Shown in pieces: positions 47,895 through 56,168 of a stretch of DNA of 64,000 bases. The notes under the pieces are model-generated. The model saw only the letters and a list, made by a program, of their open reading frames with translations. It was not told where the DNA came from and did not search any database. This DNA comes from Leptospira sp. 96542 (GTDB lineage Bacteria; Spirochaetota; Leptospiria; Leptospirales; Leptospiraceae). Every line of letters starts with the position of its first letter. Position 1 is the first letter of the stretch. A program made the position numbers and the translations under genes. The DNA lies in assembly GCA_029310945.1 (NCBI GenBank), contig JARJFC010000017.1:1-64000 (forward strand), read 5' to 3'.

Positions 47895-48742
47895 TGGTCT
47901 TCCCATTCAATGTTTTCCAGAGTTGTAAAAAAACCATTTCGGAGTAGGGGAGCAAAATCTAAAAAATCAGCTGCTTTTAGATACAAAGAGTCTTCAATAG
48001 AATAGGCTTGGATTAGATTATTGGCAGCCACTTCTGTATTGCCTAATCTACAATTTGCACGAGCGAGTACAATCAAACTTTCTTGGTCGATCTCTTTACA
48101 ATATTTAAAATGCAACTGTATACAATTTAAAGCATTTTCTGGGTCTTCCGCTTCTAAATAACAAAGAGCTAAAAGATCATAGTTAGCAAATTCTTCTTCG
48201 GACACCATCTTTAAACTGAGTTTTAAGGATGCTAATGCAGAATTATAATCCCCCCTTGAAAAATACAAGGATCCAAGTTCTGCCCAAATGTCCTTACGGT
48301 CAACGCCGCGGCCATTGCTCAAATGTTCCTGGGTAAGAGCCTGTCTTAAAACCTCAATGGCTTCATCAGAACGTTCCATCTCTTTTAAAAGAGATGCGAG
48401 TAAAAGATAATTTTCGAGATAAGAAGGAAACCTGATTAAACTTTTAAGAAGCAAAGTTCTCGCAGATTTAAATTTTTTCAGTTTAATCAAATAACGAGAA
48501 TAAACGGTGATACTCAATGGGTGATGATCAAAATTATCGATAATATCTTGGAATAATTTTTCAGTTTCTTTGGGATTACCAACAGAATAAAGACACCAAG
48601 CTTTTTTTGCCTTAATTTTGATGAGTGCAGCCTCGTTTTTTGTATGACTCTCACTTTGAGCATATAAATTGAAAGCCCTAGTAAATTCCTTTTCGGATTC
48701 CATTTTTTTGGCTTCTCTGATGAGGGAAAAAAATGGGTTCAT
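47891..48742 (-). CDS. Tetratricopeptide repeat protein
   Basis: A 283-residue helical protein with about six TPR-like units, for example AEALNCIQ-type and ALASLKLSL segments with the family A..Y/F pattern. There is no signal peptide, so it is probably a cytosolic scaffold. Its stop overlaps the start of the UPF1-like helicase gene by four bases, suggesting the two proteins are made together. Confidence 0.85.
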   Translation of the reverse strand: MNPFFSLIREAKKMESEKEFTRAFNLYAQSESHTKNEAALIKIKAKKAWCLYSVGNPKETEKLFQDIIDNFDHHPLSITVYSRYLIKLKKFKSARTLLLKSLIRFPSYLENYLLLASLLKEMERSDEAIEVLRQALTQEHLSNGRGVDRKDIWAELGSLYFSRGDYNSALASLKLSLKMVSEEEFANYDLLALCYLEAEDPENALNCIQLHFKYCKEIDQESLIVLARANCRLGNTEVAANNLIQAYSIEDSLYLKAADFLDFAPLLRNGFFTTLENIEWEDQ

Positions 48743-48823
48743 TTTTTATTTTTTTACTTCAGCTTTCCACAGATTTGACGATGAACAGAGTAGGGAGTAA
48801 AGATTGTAAAAGGAGGTCCTGAT

Positions 48824-48979
48824 ATGGTTCCATCTACATTGAATATAAACCCCATTGCCAATTTGCCAAAAGAGATTTTTAATTCAAAAATTGATCTCGC
48901 AGAAAAATTAATCAAACTTTCTGTTGAGACCAATCTCGAATCAAAGAAAACGGAGCGACTTCTCGACATTTATTGCTGA
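48824..48979 (+). CDS. Small protein resembling YjfB-type putative motility protein
   Basis: A 51-residue frame starts at ATG 48824, seven bases after a perfect AGGAGG (48811-48816). It reads MVPSTLNINPIANLP, then LAEKLIKLSVETNLESKK and RLLDIYC. The length and the helix with regularly spaced Leu/Lys resemble the short YjfB family called putative motility proteins. That match is from memory and weak, but the ribosome-binding site and coding character make the gene itself convincing. Its stop directly abuts the stop of the convergent crotonase gene. Confidence 0.65.
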   Translation: MVPSTLNINPIANLPKEIFNSKIDLAEKLIKLSVETNLESKKTERLLDIYC

Positions 48980-49810
48980 TCAGTCTACCTTCGTGTCTGG
49001 GTTGAACACAGGTCGTTTTCGTTCCATAAATCCACTGATGGCAGAACGAAAATCGCGGGAATCAAGCATACTTGCATTCCAGACCGCAACGTAGTCCAAA
49101 CCTTCTTCTATGGTTTTTCCCACACCATGGTTTAATATTTGTTTTACCCCTCGGATAACGATCGTTGGGTTTTCTGCAATTTCGTCGGCAGTTTTTAAAC
49201 CTTCTATGAGTAAATTCTCATAATCTGCTGTTACCTTGGTGACTAGACCCATTTTATACGCATCTTCCGCTGATATATCCTTACCAGTAAGAGCGAGTTC
49301 CCTAGTATTCGCACCGCCAATGATACTAGGTAACCTTTGTAAGGAACCCATATCTGCAACAATGGCAACTTTCGCTTCTCGTAAGGAAAAAACTGCATCC
49401 TTTGTCGCATAACGAATATCACATGCCGAGACTAAATCCAATCCACCACCAATACAATGTTTTTGTATAAGCGCGATTGATGGTTTTTTCGAATTGTAAA
49501 TTGCATTGATCCCTTTTTGCATCGTAAGGATAAGTTGCATAAGTTTTTCTCGCCCATCTGCGAGTTCACCTTGCACAACTGGTTTGAATTCAGAGAAAAA
49601 TTGTTCTAAATCGAGTCCAGTGGAGAAGGATTTTCCTTTTCCAGCGATCACAAAACAATGTATTTGTGGATTGGCGTCAATGTCTGCGATCAGAGAAGGT
49701 AGATCTCTCCAGAAAGACCAATCCATTGCATTTCTTTTTTCGGGGCGATTGAGATAAATTATCGCCACATTTTTTTTGATTTCGACTTGGAAAAATGGGT
49801 AATCTTTCAT
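48980..49810 (-). CDS. Enoyl-CoA hydratase/isomerase family, dienoyl-CoA isomerase-like
   Basis: A 276-residue crotonase-fold enzyme. The oxyanion-hole region has [10 protein letters not shown] and [17 protein letters not shown], and the active-site segment [18 protein letters not shown] carries the Glu and Asp pair characteristic of delta3,5-delta2,4-dienoyl-CoA isomerase (ECH1). It probably serves beta-oxidation of unsaturated fatty acids, which Leptospira use as carbon source. Its start overlaps the end of the lgt-like gene by four bases. Confidence 0.88.
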   Translation of the reverse strand: MKDYPFFQVEIKKNVAIIYLNRPEKRNAMDWSFWRDLPSLIADIDANPQIHCFVIAGKGKSFSTGLDLEQFFSEFKPVVQGELADGREKLMQLILTMQKGINAIYNSKKPSIALIQKHCIGGGLDLVSACDIRYATKDAVFSLREAKVAIVADMGSLQRLPSIIGGANTRELALTGKDISAEDAYKMGLVTKVTADYENLLIEGLKTADEIAENPTIVIRGVKQILNHGVGKTIEEGLDYVAVWNASMLDSRDFRSAISGFMERKRPVFNPDTKVD

Positions 49811-50733
49811 TTAGAAACTTCCTTTTTTTGCCAAAGTTTTTTAGACAGAAATAAATAGAGTCCGAATAGAATGAGTGCAATTGAGATGTACTGCGATTGA
49901 GAGAATCCATGCCAATAGTATCCACTTAAAAAAGTGGGATTTCCATTTGCGTCAGGAATATTCACGAGATTGGGGGGATCAATAAAAGGAATTACGGCTT
50001 TGTTTACCCGTAAAAATTCAATGATGAGGCGGGCAAAACCATGGATGATAAGAAACTGCGCCCCAATGCTCCAGGTTTTGAAGTTTTGGTAACGTGCAAA
50101 GAATTGAAAATAAGCAAAATAACCGAAAGCCATGATGGATTCCATAACAGGAGTGTTCCAAACAGGAACTCCAGAAGGGTGGGCACCATGAAATTCAAAA
50201 ACAAAAAACGGGATACCTGCATCAGTTGCAAATCCATAACAACCATCTCCACTCACGAAACACCCAAGTCGACCAATCGCATAACCTATGCTTAGCGCAG
50301 GGACGACAGCATCGTAGTGTTCTCCGATGTCTAGGTTGTGTTTTTTGAAGTAAATAGTAATAAAGAGCCAACCAAAGAGTAAGCCTCCAAAAAATACAAG
50401 TCCACCACCACTGAAAAGAGACGACCAAAGGCCAGGATGTCCAGGAAATCCATTCCAGTGAGTGAGGGGATAAAGATACCTTCCATCATATCCTGGAATT
50501 TCAATGAAGATTTGATCCCAGATTTCAAAAATAAAAAAGATTTTGGCTCCAATGAGAGTGCCTAAAATGCCTAAAAAAATCAACCAATCAGAATGGGAAG
50601 GGTCGAGTTTTCTGCGTTCTAGTTCTTTGGGTAACAAATAAGAGCCAACAAGGAAGGCAAGCATCATTAGGAGGCTGAAGGTGGAGAGTCCTTCCCAGCC
50701 AAAGGGATTGGGAATCGGAATTCGATCTAACAT
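49807..50733 (-). CDS. lgt: Prolipoprotein diacylglyceryl transferase (Lgt) family
   Basis: A 308-residue polytopic protein with about seven membrane segments. The family signature appears as [14 protein letters not shown] instead of the E. coli GRIGNFINGE type, and the [12 protein letters not shown] motif, with Arg and Glu, is conserved. Lgt transfers diacylglyceryl from phosphatidylglycerol to the lipobox Cys of lipoproteins. The divergent signature suggests either a lineage variant or a paralogue with another role. It is followed by the crotonase gene with overlapping ends. Confidence 0.85.
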   Translation of the reverse strand: MLDRIPIPNPFGWEGLSTFSLLMMLAFLVGSYLLPKELERRKLDPSHSDWLIFLGILGTLIGAKIFFIFEIWDQIFIEIPGYDGRYLYPLTHWNGFPGHPGLWSSLFSGGGLVFFGGLLFGWLFITIYFKKHNLDIGEHYDAVVPALSIGYAIGRLGCFVSGDGCYGFATDAGIPFFVFEFHGAHPSGVPVWNTPVMESIMAFGYFAYFQFFARYQNFKTWSIGAQFLIIHGFARLIIEFLRVNKAVIPFIDPPNLVNIPDANGNPTFLSGYYWHGFSQSQYISIALILFGLYLFLSKKLWQKKEVSK

Positions 50734-50898
50734 AGGGGAAAGGGTAAAATCTGAGTCTTGTTAGGAAAGGAGAATTTCTTTGGAAAAGTTGGTTCTTTTG
50801 GGAAGAATGTCAAAACAGTTGGTGTTTTTTGTAATTATTGCAGATGCCCCATTTGGAAAGTTTCTTTCGAGGGTTTTGGGATTTTTTTTGCAAATGTG

Positions 50899-50927
50899 TT
50901 GACGATAAATAGTTTGATATTAAACTA
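50899..50927 (+). promoter_or_regulatory. doxX promoter with inverted repeat
   Basis: TTGACG (50899-50904) and TAAACT (50921-50926) are 16 bases apart. TAGTTT (50910-50915) and AAACTA (50922-50927) form an inverted repeat with a 6-base spacer that overlaps the -10 element, a plausible repressor site. Confidence 0.5.
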
Positions 50928-50956
50928 ATCAATATCGACCTAAAGGAGATTTGACT

Positions 50957-51403
50957 ATGTTCGACTTTTTATTTTCCACATCTGGGGACATCGTCCCACT
51001 CATTCTACGGATCACGGCCTTCATTGTGATCTTCCCCCATGGTGCACAAAAACTACTGGGTTGGTTTGGTGGTTATGGTTTCAAAGGAACCTATGGATTT
51101 TTCACTGGCCAATTGAAATTCCCAGGGATTTTGGCGGTTCTAATCATACTTGGTGAATCCTTTGGATCCGTTCTTCTCCTCGTAGGATTTCTAACAAAAT
51201 TTGCCGCAATTTCCATTGCCATCATTATGGCAGGTGCTGCCATCATCGCGCATAGACAAAATGGATTTTTTATCAACTGGAATGGAAACCAAAAAGGAGA
51301 AGGTTATGAGTTTCATATCCTTGCGGCAGGACTCCTGATTGCTCTCGTTGTTGGTGGGGCGGGGGTTTACTCAGTGGATTTTAACTTGATCGGAAAATTT
51401 TAA
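50957..51403 (+). CDS. DoxX family membrane protein
   Basis: A 148-residue protein with four membrane helices and the DoxX motifs FPHGAQKLLGWFGG, LIILGESFGSVLLL and a GYEFH C-terminal region. DoxX proteins are linked to redox and thiol stress in other bacteria; the role here is unknown. ATG 50957 has AAGGAG at eight bases; TTG 50951 is less likely. Confidence 0.9.
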   Translation: MFDFLFSTSGDIVPLILRITAFIVIFPHGAQKLLGWFGGYGFKGTYGFFTGQLKFPGILAVLIILGESFGSVLLLVGFLTKFAAISIAIIMAGAAIIAHRQNGFFINWNGNQKGEGYEFHILAAGLLIALVVGGAGVYSVDFNLIGKF

Positions 51404-51433
51404 TTCGAATCAACTGCTAGTAAATGATATTTT

Positions 51434-51479
51434 AATCCAAACCAAATAGCACATAAGCTAATATTGGTTTGGATTTTTT
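51434..51479 (+). terminator. Intrinsic terminator after doxX
   Basis: AATCCAAACCAA (51434-51445) and TTGGTTTGGATT (51464-51475) pair perfectly over 12 positions and are followed by a run of T residues. Confidence 0.85.
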
Positions 51480-51530
51480 GTTTACCGGAGAGTATAAGTG
51501 ATTCGGATATTCAGTGACAATTGGAGGGAT

Positions 51531-51688
51531 ATACGCATATCGCATATTCGCTTTTAAGTATTTTTTTACACGCAATTCGGGTAAAATAGTCGCAATTATG
51601 AGTTTACACGCAATGCGAGATTCCAGTCGTAACCATGAGTTATACGCATATCGTATATTCGCTTTTGATTATATTTTACACGCAATTC
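51531..51688. repeat. Intergenic direct repeats (two copies of about 48 bp plus interleaved shorter repeat)
   Basis: Copies at 51531-51578 and 51642-51688 share ATACGCATATCG, ATATTCGCTTTT and TTTTACACGCAATTC, with a few substitutions and one single-base length change. Between and beside them a shorter repeat AGTCG.AA..ATGAGTT occurs twice (near 51588 and 51626), and TTTACACGCAAT occurs once more near 51603. A 77-residue frame across it (51514-51747) merely mirrors the repeats and is not called as a gene. The flanking gap 51404-51967 holds the doxX terminator and no other gene. Confidence 0.7.
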
Positions 51689-51967
51689 ACATATACATTA
51701 TTCAACTAGACTCCAATCCTGAATCACTACATCCATCCAAACTGTGAAGCTTTGAGGGATTGCAAATTTGGATAATGATTCATTCTGTAACTTTTGAATT
51801 TTTTAACTTAGGTTAAAAAAACATTTTATTTTGGCGGCTCTATTAGTTGAGACATTCTGATTCATAAGATTGTTTCGAAAATTCGTATAGAGAGTGTAGA
51901 TAATATGAAGAATGTTCCATGGAACCAAATATTTTTGGAAAAATCAAAAAAGGAGGGTGGATCTCCG

Positions 51968-52810
51968 ATGAATCTTGGGTTAGGGAAAAAAATGGGATTC
52001 AGTTTCTTTTTCGCAATCCTTATCGCAATTTTACCAGGGGGAATATTTGCAAAAACGAATCCGAAACCAAGGATATTGGTTGTTATGAGTGCCTCCGATA
52101 CTATTTTGTTAGATGGAAAACGAAAACACCCGACAGGCGTTTTTTTGAATGAACTCTATCTTCCGATTAAAGGCTTAAGCGAGGTTGGCTATGATCTTGT
52201 ATTTGCCACTCCTAATGGAAAAATTGCGACCATCGATCCAGAAAGTCTAAAAGATAAGTATTGGGAATCTGCTGAAGAAAAAGAAGCGGCTCTGCGGTAT
52301 TTATCCTCACTCCCATCTTATTTGAAACCGATTTCCTTGGAATCGGCAATTCAAATGAGCCATCAATATATTGGGTTACTTGTGCCTGGTGGGCAAGGAC
52401 TAATGACGGATTTGTTGTATGATGTGAATGTTCCAAAACTGATTTTCACCTTCCAAGAAAAGGAAAAACCAATTGGGCTTGTTTGTCATGCACCTGCTTT
52501 GTTAACTACTTTAGCAAAGAGTTCAAATGAAAAAGAGTTTATACTAAAGGGATATAAAGTTAATTCAGTGACAAAAATAGAAGAATGGTTTATTGAAACT
52601 TTTGTGATGAAAGGTTCCCCTAAAATTAGAAATATTTCTGGATTATTAAAAAATATCGGAATGGAATATAAATCGTCGATTTTACCTGGGCAAAGTTATG
52701 CGATTCGTGACAGGAATTTAGTTACTTCCCAAAATCCATTTTCGGGAATCGAATTCACCGAACTCTATTTAGCTGTCATTGAGGATTATCTGCAAAAAAC
52801 TTCTTTTTGA
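51968..52810 (+). CDS. Exported DJ-1/PfpI family protein
   Basis: A protein of about 280 residues with a signal sequence (GFSFFFAILIAILPGGIFA) and a class I amidotransferase-like fold. The nucleophile elbow is GLVCHAPALL, with the Cys-His pair usual in Hsp31-like DJ-1 members, and YIGLLVPGGQG precedes it. Possible roles are glyoxalase, deglycase or chaperone activity in the periplasm. ATG 51968 follows AGGAGG by 11 bases and gives a clean signal peptide; ATG 51905 is in frame upstream. The 3' end overlaps the convergent Crp-like gene by 35 bases. Confidence 0.82.
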   Translation: MNLGLGKKMGFSFFFAILIAILPGGIFAKTNPKPRILVVMSASDTILLDGKRKHPTGVFLNELYLPIKGLSEVGYDLVFATPNGKIATIDPESLKDKYWESAEEKEAALRYLSSLPSYLKPISLESAIQMSHQYIGLLVPGGQGLMTDLLYDVNVPKLIFTFQEKEKPIGLVCHAPALLTTLAKSSNEKEFILKGYKVNSVTKIEEWFIETFVMKGSPKIRNISGLLKNIGMEYKSSILPGQSYAIRDRNLVTSQNPFSGIEFTELYLAVIEDYLQKTSF

Positions 52811-53345
52811 TTCTACTTAAAGCCACGTTAGTGATTCCCAAGTAGGCTGCCTGGTCTATTTGGGAGATTCGGGATGAATTTTCTGAAAATTCCTCTAAAA
52901 AAACTTTATACCGTTCATTCGCTTCAAATAATAAAAAATCAGAAACCCTTTTTTCTTTTTTTAAATAAAGGGAAGTTAAAAGTTGGATTAAAAAATCTTT
53001 ATACAATGTGTCCATTTTAAATGTAGCTTTAAAATCCTTCGCTGGTAATACCAATACTTCACTGGATTCAATCGCAATAATAGAGTAAGTACTTGGTTTG
53101 TGATCCAAAATGCTTGGTATACTTCCAAGAAGTGAGCCTTCAAAAAGAAACGATTTGATCCATTCTTTTTTTTTATTTTGGTAAACTAGTTTGAATCCTC
53201 CTTTTTTCACATAACCAACGCTATCTATTTCCACTCCTTGTTTTGCAAAAAATTCTTTTTTTCTTAATTTTACTTTTTTTCCAAAATCTGTGAACCTTTG
53301 GAAAATCAATATTTTTTTGTCATTATTTGTTAGGGTTTGAGACAT
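52776..53345 (-). CDS. Crp/Fnr family transcriptional regulator
   Basis: A regulator of about 189 residues with a cyclic-nucleotide-binding-type beta barrel (KKEFFAKQGVEIDSVGYVKKG, FLFEGSLLGSIPSIL) and a C-terminal winged helix (ISQIDQAAYLGITNVALSRIKK). The phosphate-binding residues of true cAMP receptors are not obvious, so the ligand may differ. ATG 53345 is chosen; GTG 53390 is in frame upstream, and neither has a good ribosome-binding site. A long hairpin lies ahead of it. Confidence 0.82.
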   Translation of the reverse strand: MSQTLTNNDKKILIFQRFTDFGKKVKLRKKEFFAKQGVEIDSVGYVKKGGFKLVYQNKKKEWIKSFLFEGSLLGSIPSILDHKPSTYSIIAIESSEVLVLPAKDFKATFKMDTLYKDFLIQLLTSLYLKKEKRVSDFLLFEANERYKVFLEEFSENSSRISQIDQAAYLGITNVALSRIKKKFFADNPQ

Positions 53346-53402
53346 ATGAATACCATAAATAAATGTATAAAAAATGGGAAGATTGTCCACAGTTTATTTG
53401 AA

Positions 53403-53442
53403 AAAGACCAAATCAGAATTTCTATTTTCTGATTTGGTCTTT
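53403..53442 (-). promoter_or_regulatory. 16-bp perfect hairpin in the leader of the Crp-like gene (attenuator candidate)
   Basis: The arms 53403-53418 and 53427-53442 are perfect complements with an 8-base loop. On the minus strand a TTTTT run ends the right arm, giving the form of an intrinsic terminator. Yet there is no minus-strand gene upstream for it to end; it lies 12-60 bases ahead of the Crp-like start, between divergent genes. Confidence 0.6.
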
Positions 53443-53598
53443 CTGTCCAGAGTTCGATTTCGGATTGGAGAAATCTGATTCAGTGTTATGCGAATTTTTG
53501 GTATAAAATTCTCCACTGCTTTCATTTGATACATAATTTTTTTACTTGAACCAACTTTAAGAATTTTGGATACTTTGATTTTGTTGGGGTATAACCTT

Positions 53599-54891
53599 TT
53601 GAAAAGAATCAGCTTCGTTTTTTTTGTTTTTGTCATCCTTTTTTGTAAGAATAGTCCAATTGAAACCTCGATTGTCATCGAAAGGATCCAAGCCGCTTCT
53701 TCTGCAGAAGGTACGAATCCAATCAATGTGTTCATCTCAGGAAAATTCTGGAAACCTGAAACGAGTTTGGATGGAATCACCATCTTTTTCTCAAATGGAT
53801 CAAAGTGGAACCAAGCCGGCACAACAGATGGCCGCGCATACTTTAACGAGATTTCCATTGAATGCCAGGAGAAAAAGGGGTATGTAGCTTTTTATAAGGA
53901 CGGAAGTTATGCGACAAATTTTGATTGCACCAAGGAAAATCGTTTAAAAGTCAAATCCAATGGTGTGCACGTTATTTATTTATTACCAGAAGCAGGCAAC
54001 GGAATTGAAACAGTCTCTTTTTTTAAAAATGGAAATAAATTAGATGTTTTATACCCTGAACCCGTTATTGGCCAAGTAACCGCCAGTAGTACGCTCCCAA
54101 ATTATCCAGCCTACTCTTTGTTCGATGGGAGTGTAGACTTCGTTTGGGTAGAAGGTACTAAAAACGATGGAGTTGGCGAATCTGTTGAAGTAGAACTAGA
54201 AGATCCAATCGGTTTATCTGGAATGGAGATTTTTAATGGATACCAAAGGTTGGATTCTCTATTTCACAAAAATGGAGCTGTCACAGAAATATTGGTTTCC
54301 AATGATTCCGAATCTTTTAAAATCCCCGTTGCGAATAAACAAGGTGGGCAACGAATTTTTTTTCCAAAAACTCTTTTTGGTAAAAAATTTACATTCACTA
54401 TCCTAAAAGTAAGAACGGGGAAAACTTGGAAAGACACTGTCATTGCGGAAATCATTTTTTTGGGTGAGAAAGGAAAACGATTCACGGTTCTTGATAAGAA
54501 TGTCAATCAATTCAAACATACCATTCTTTCTAAAACTAAAAATACAATTTTATCTGGCGTTGTGGACAAGGCCTATTTTGCTGATATGGCAGAAGGAAGG
54601 TTGGACTATGTGTTTCGTTCTAATGGCTCCTTTGTGATCTGGAAAGACGATTTGTCTGAAAAACGAGTGTTAGATGGGAATTGGGTTTTTTTAGAAGCCA
54701 CTCCGGGAGAGGCCAAAATAAAAATTTTTGGAAGAGATCATAAAGTTGTGACACAAAGTTTAGATTCTAATAGTCCTTATTCAGAGACTACGGAGGAAAA
54801 ATCAACTTTGATCTTTAGTGATACACTGACTGTCAAAAAAGTTGGGAACAGAATTCAGATGATTGGCAAAAAAGTCCAAATTCCTAACTAA
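53599..54891 (+). CDS. Lipoprotein with discoidin / NADase-type glycan-binding-like domain
   Basis: A signal (RISFVFFVFVILFC) ends at a lipobox-like Cys. The central region ASSTLPNYPAYSLFDG, VWVEGTKNDGVGE and LSGMEIFNGYQ matches the F5/8-type C (discoidin-like) glycan-binding pattern, about residues 155-290. A C-terminal beta-rich domain of about 120 residues follows. It is probably a surface or periplasmic carbohydrate-binding protein. The start is uncertain: TTG 53599 lies directly ahead of the signal core, and TTG 53566 gives an 11-residue longer form. Confidence 0.72.
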   Translation: MKRISFVFFVFVILFCKNSPIETSIVIERIQAASSAEGTNPINVFISGKFWKPETSLDGITIFFSNGSKWNQAGTTDGRAYFNEISIECQEKKGYVAFYKDGSYATNFDCTKENRLKVKSNGVHVIYLLPEAGNGIETVSFFKNGNKLDVLYPEPVIGQVTASSTLPNYPAYSLFDGSVDFVWVEGTKNDGVGESVEVELEDPIGLSGMEIFNGYQRLDSLFHKNGAVTEILVSNDSESFKIPVANKQGGQRIFFPKTLFGKKFTFTILKVRTGKTWKDTVIAEIIFLGEKGKRFTVLDKNVNQFKHTILSKTKNTILSGVVDKAYFADMAEGRLDYVFRSNGSFVIWKDDLSEKRVLDGNWVFLEATPGEAKIKIFGRDHKVVTQSLDSNSPYSETTEEKSTLIFSDTLTVKKVGNRIQMIGKKVQIPN

Positions 54892-54896
54892 TTCCA

Positions 54897-56168
54897 TTGT
54901 TTGGCAAGGACATATATTGGTATGGTGTACAAACAATTTCCTTACTGGAAACTGGTCAATTGCATTCACCTGACCGTTCACCAATATTTCATATCGTATT
55001 CTTAGTTTTTCGTTTGTTTGGAATTAGTGATGAAAGTTTATTAGTATTCCAAGTTTTAACGGTCGTTTGGCTTTCGTTTTGTTTGTTTTTTGCTCGGTAT
55101 TTGATTGTTTCTTCTTGGGAAGATTGTAATTTTTTCCCAAGTGTGATGCTCGTTGTTTTGGGTTTTTTGTATCCAAAACAAGCTTGGGCGATTGGCTTTT
55201 TAATTTTGGCTATTGGATTTTATCTATCAAATAGAATTCATAAAGATAAATGGAAATGGATTTTGGTCGGGTTTTCTTTTCTTTTTGCCACTTGGTTTCA
55301 TACTCTGGTCGGGCTTTTGGGGCTTGGGGTTTGGGTTTTATATCGGTTGCCGAGAAAATTTGACATCCTTTGGTTTTTGGCTTTAGTTGTCATTCCGAAT
55401 TTGTGGCCAACGAGTATAAACGATCGTTATGTGTTTGATACAGAAATTTTCCCAATTCGTGCTGCTTATGCGATGGTAGGCATTGGAATTTTATGGGACT
55501 GGTTTTATTTGGTTTTCGGAAAAAATATTTTTCAGCCTTTTATTCCCATCCGAACTGTCTTTGCTCTTTTCGGACTTTTATTGGTTATTCCAATATTCCA
55601 TTTTTCTGATATTCAATTTAGGATTTTAATTTCGATCCTCATTTTAAATGAGATTTTTTTCTTAAAAAATACGAAACAATTTCTAGTCACATCGTTAAGT
55701 TTTGCATTATGGACTCTCACATTATCCCAAGAGCCAAATTTGTTTCGTTATCCTTATGAGGAAATGTGGAATCCTGGAGAGAAAGCTGCATCTATCGATA
55801 ATAATGGTTTGCTTGTGGCACACCACGGATTTTGCGAATATTATCATTTTCAGTTTAGGAAGGATTGTTTGTCTTGGGAACCGGATGATAAGGCCGTTTC
55901 TGAACTCCCTCACAACACAAAGATATATCGACTTGTTTATGGAATCCGAATGGAAAACCTGCGAGCAAGTAAGGATAATGAAAAACCAATTTTTTCCTTC
56001 ATCGAACCAATGGGCGAATACCAATTGGTATTGGAAGAAGATTGGAAACGATACATATTTGTGCTTGAGAATAAAAAATCAAAACTCTTACCAATTGCCA
56101 AGTCTTGGAAAAATCCATACAGGAAACGTCCTGGTTTTATCCAGAGAAAACAAAAATATGGGATTTAG
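54897..56168 (+). CDS. Polytopic membrane protein, GT-C-like
   Basis: A protein of up to 423 residues with about eight to ten membrane segments in the first 270 and a soluble C-terminal part. It starts at TTG 54897 with KDIYWYGVQTISLLETGQLH, which resembles the first extracytoplasmic loop of GT-C glycosyltransferases. The membrane helix that normally precedes that loop is missing. Upstream stops in frame at 54885-54887 prevent an extension. It could be N-terminally truncated or a divergent family member. It follows the discoidin-like gene by five bases. Confidence 0.65.
   Translation: MFGKDIYWYGVQTISLLETGQLHSPDRSPIFHIVFLVFRLFGISDESLLVFQVLTVVWLSFCLFFARYLIVSSWEDCNFFPSVMLVVLGFLYPKQAWAIGFLILAIGFYLSNRIHKDKWKWILVGFSFLFATWFHTLVGLLGLGVWVLYRLPRKFDILWFLALVVIPNLWPTSINDRYVFDTEIFPIRAAYAMVGIGILWDWFYLVFGKNIFQPFIPIRTVFALFGLLLVIPIFHFSDIQFRILISILILNEIFFLKNTKQFLVTSLSFALWTLTLSQEPNLFRYPYEEMWNPGEKAASIDNNGLLVAHHGFCEYYHFQFRKDCLSWEPDDKAVSELPHNTKIYRLVYGIRMENLRASKDNEKPIFSFIEPMGEYQLVLEEDWKRYIFVLENKKSKLLPIAKSWKNPYRKRPGFIQRKQKYGI

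Noticed and set aside
51531..51688. CRISPR array or integron attC sites
   Set aside because: Only two full repeats with unequal spacing, no cas or integrase genes, and no attC-type core sites.
51514..51747. 77-residue frame across the repeat locus
   Set aside because: Its AYRIFAF repeats simply translate the DNA repeats; no ribosome-binding site and no coding character outside them.
53394..53858. 154-residue minus-strand frame overlapping the discoidin-like lipoprotein
   Set aside because: The plus-strand frame has a signal peptide and a recognisable domain; this one has neither and crosses a hairpin.
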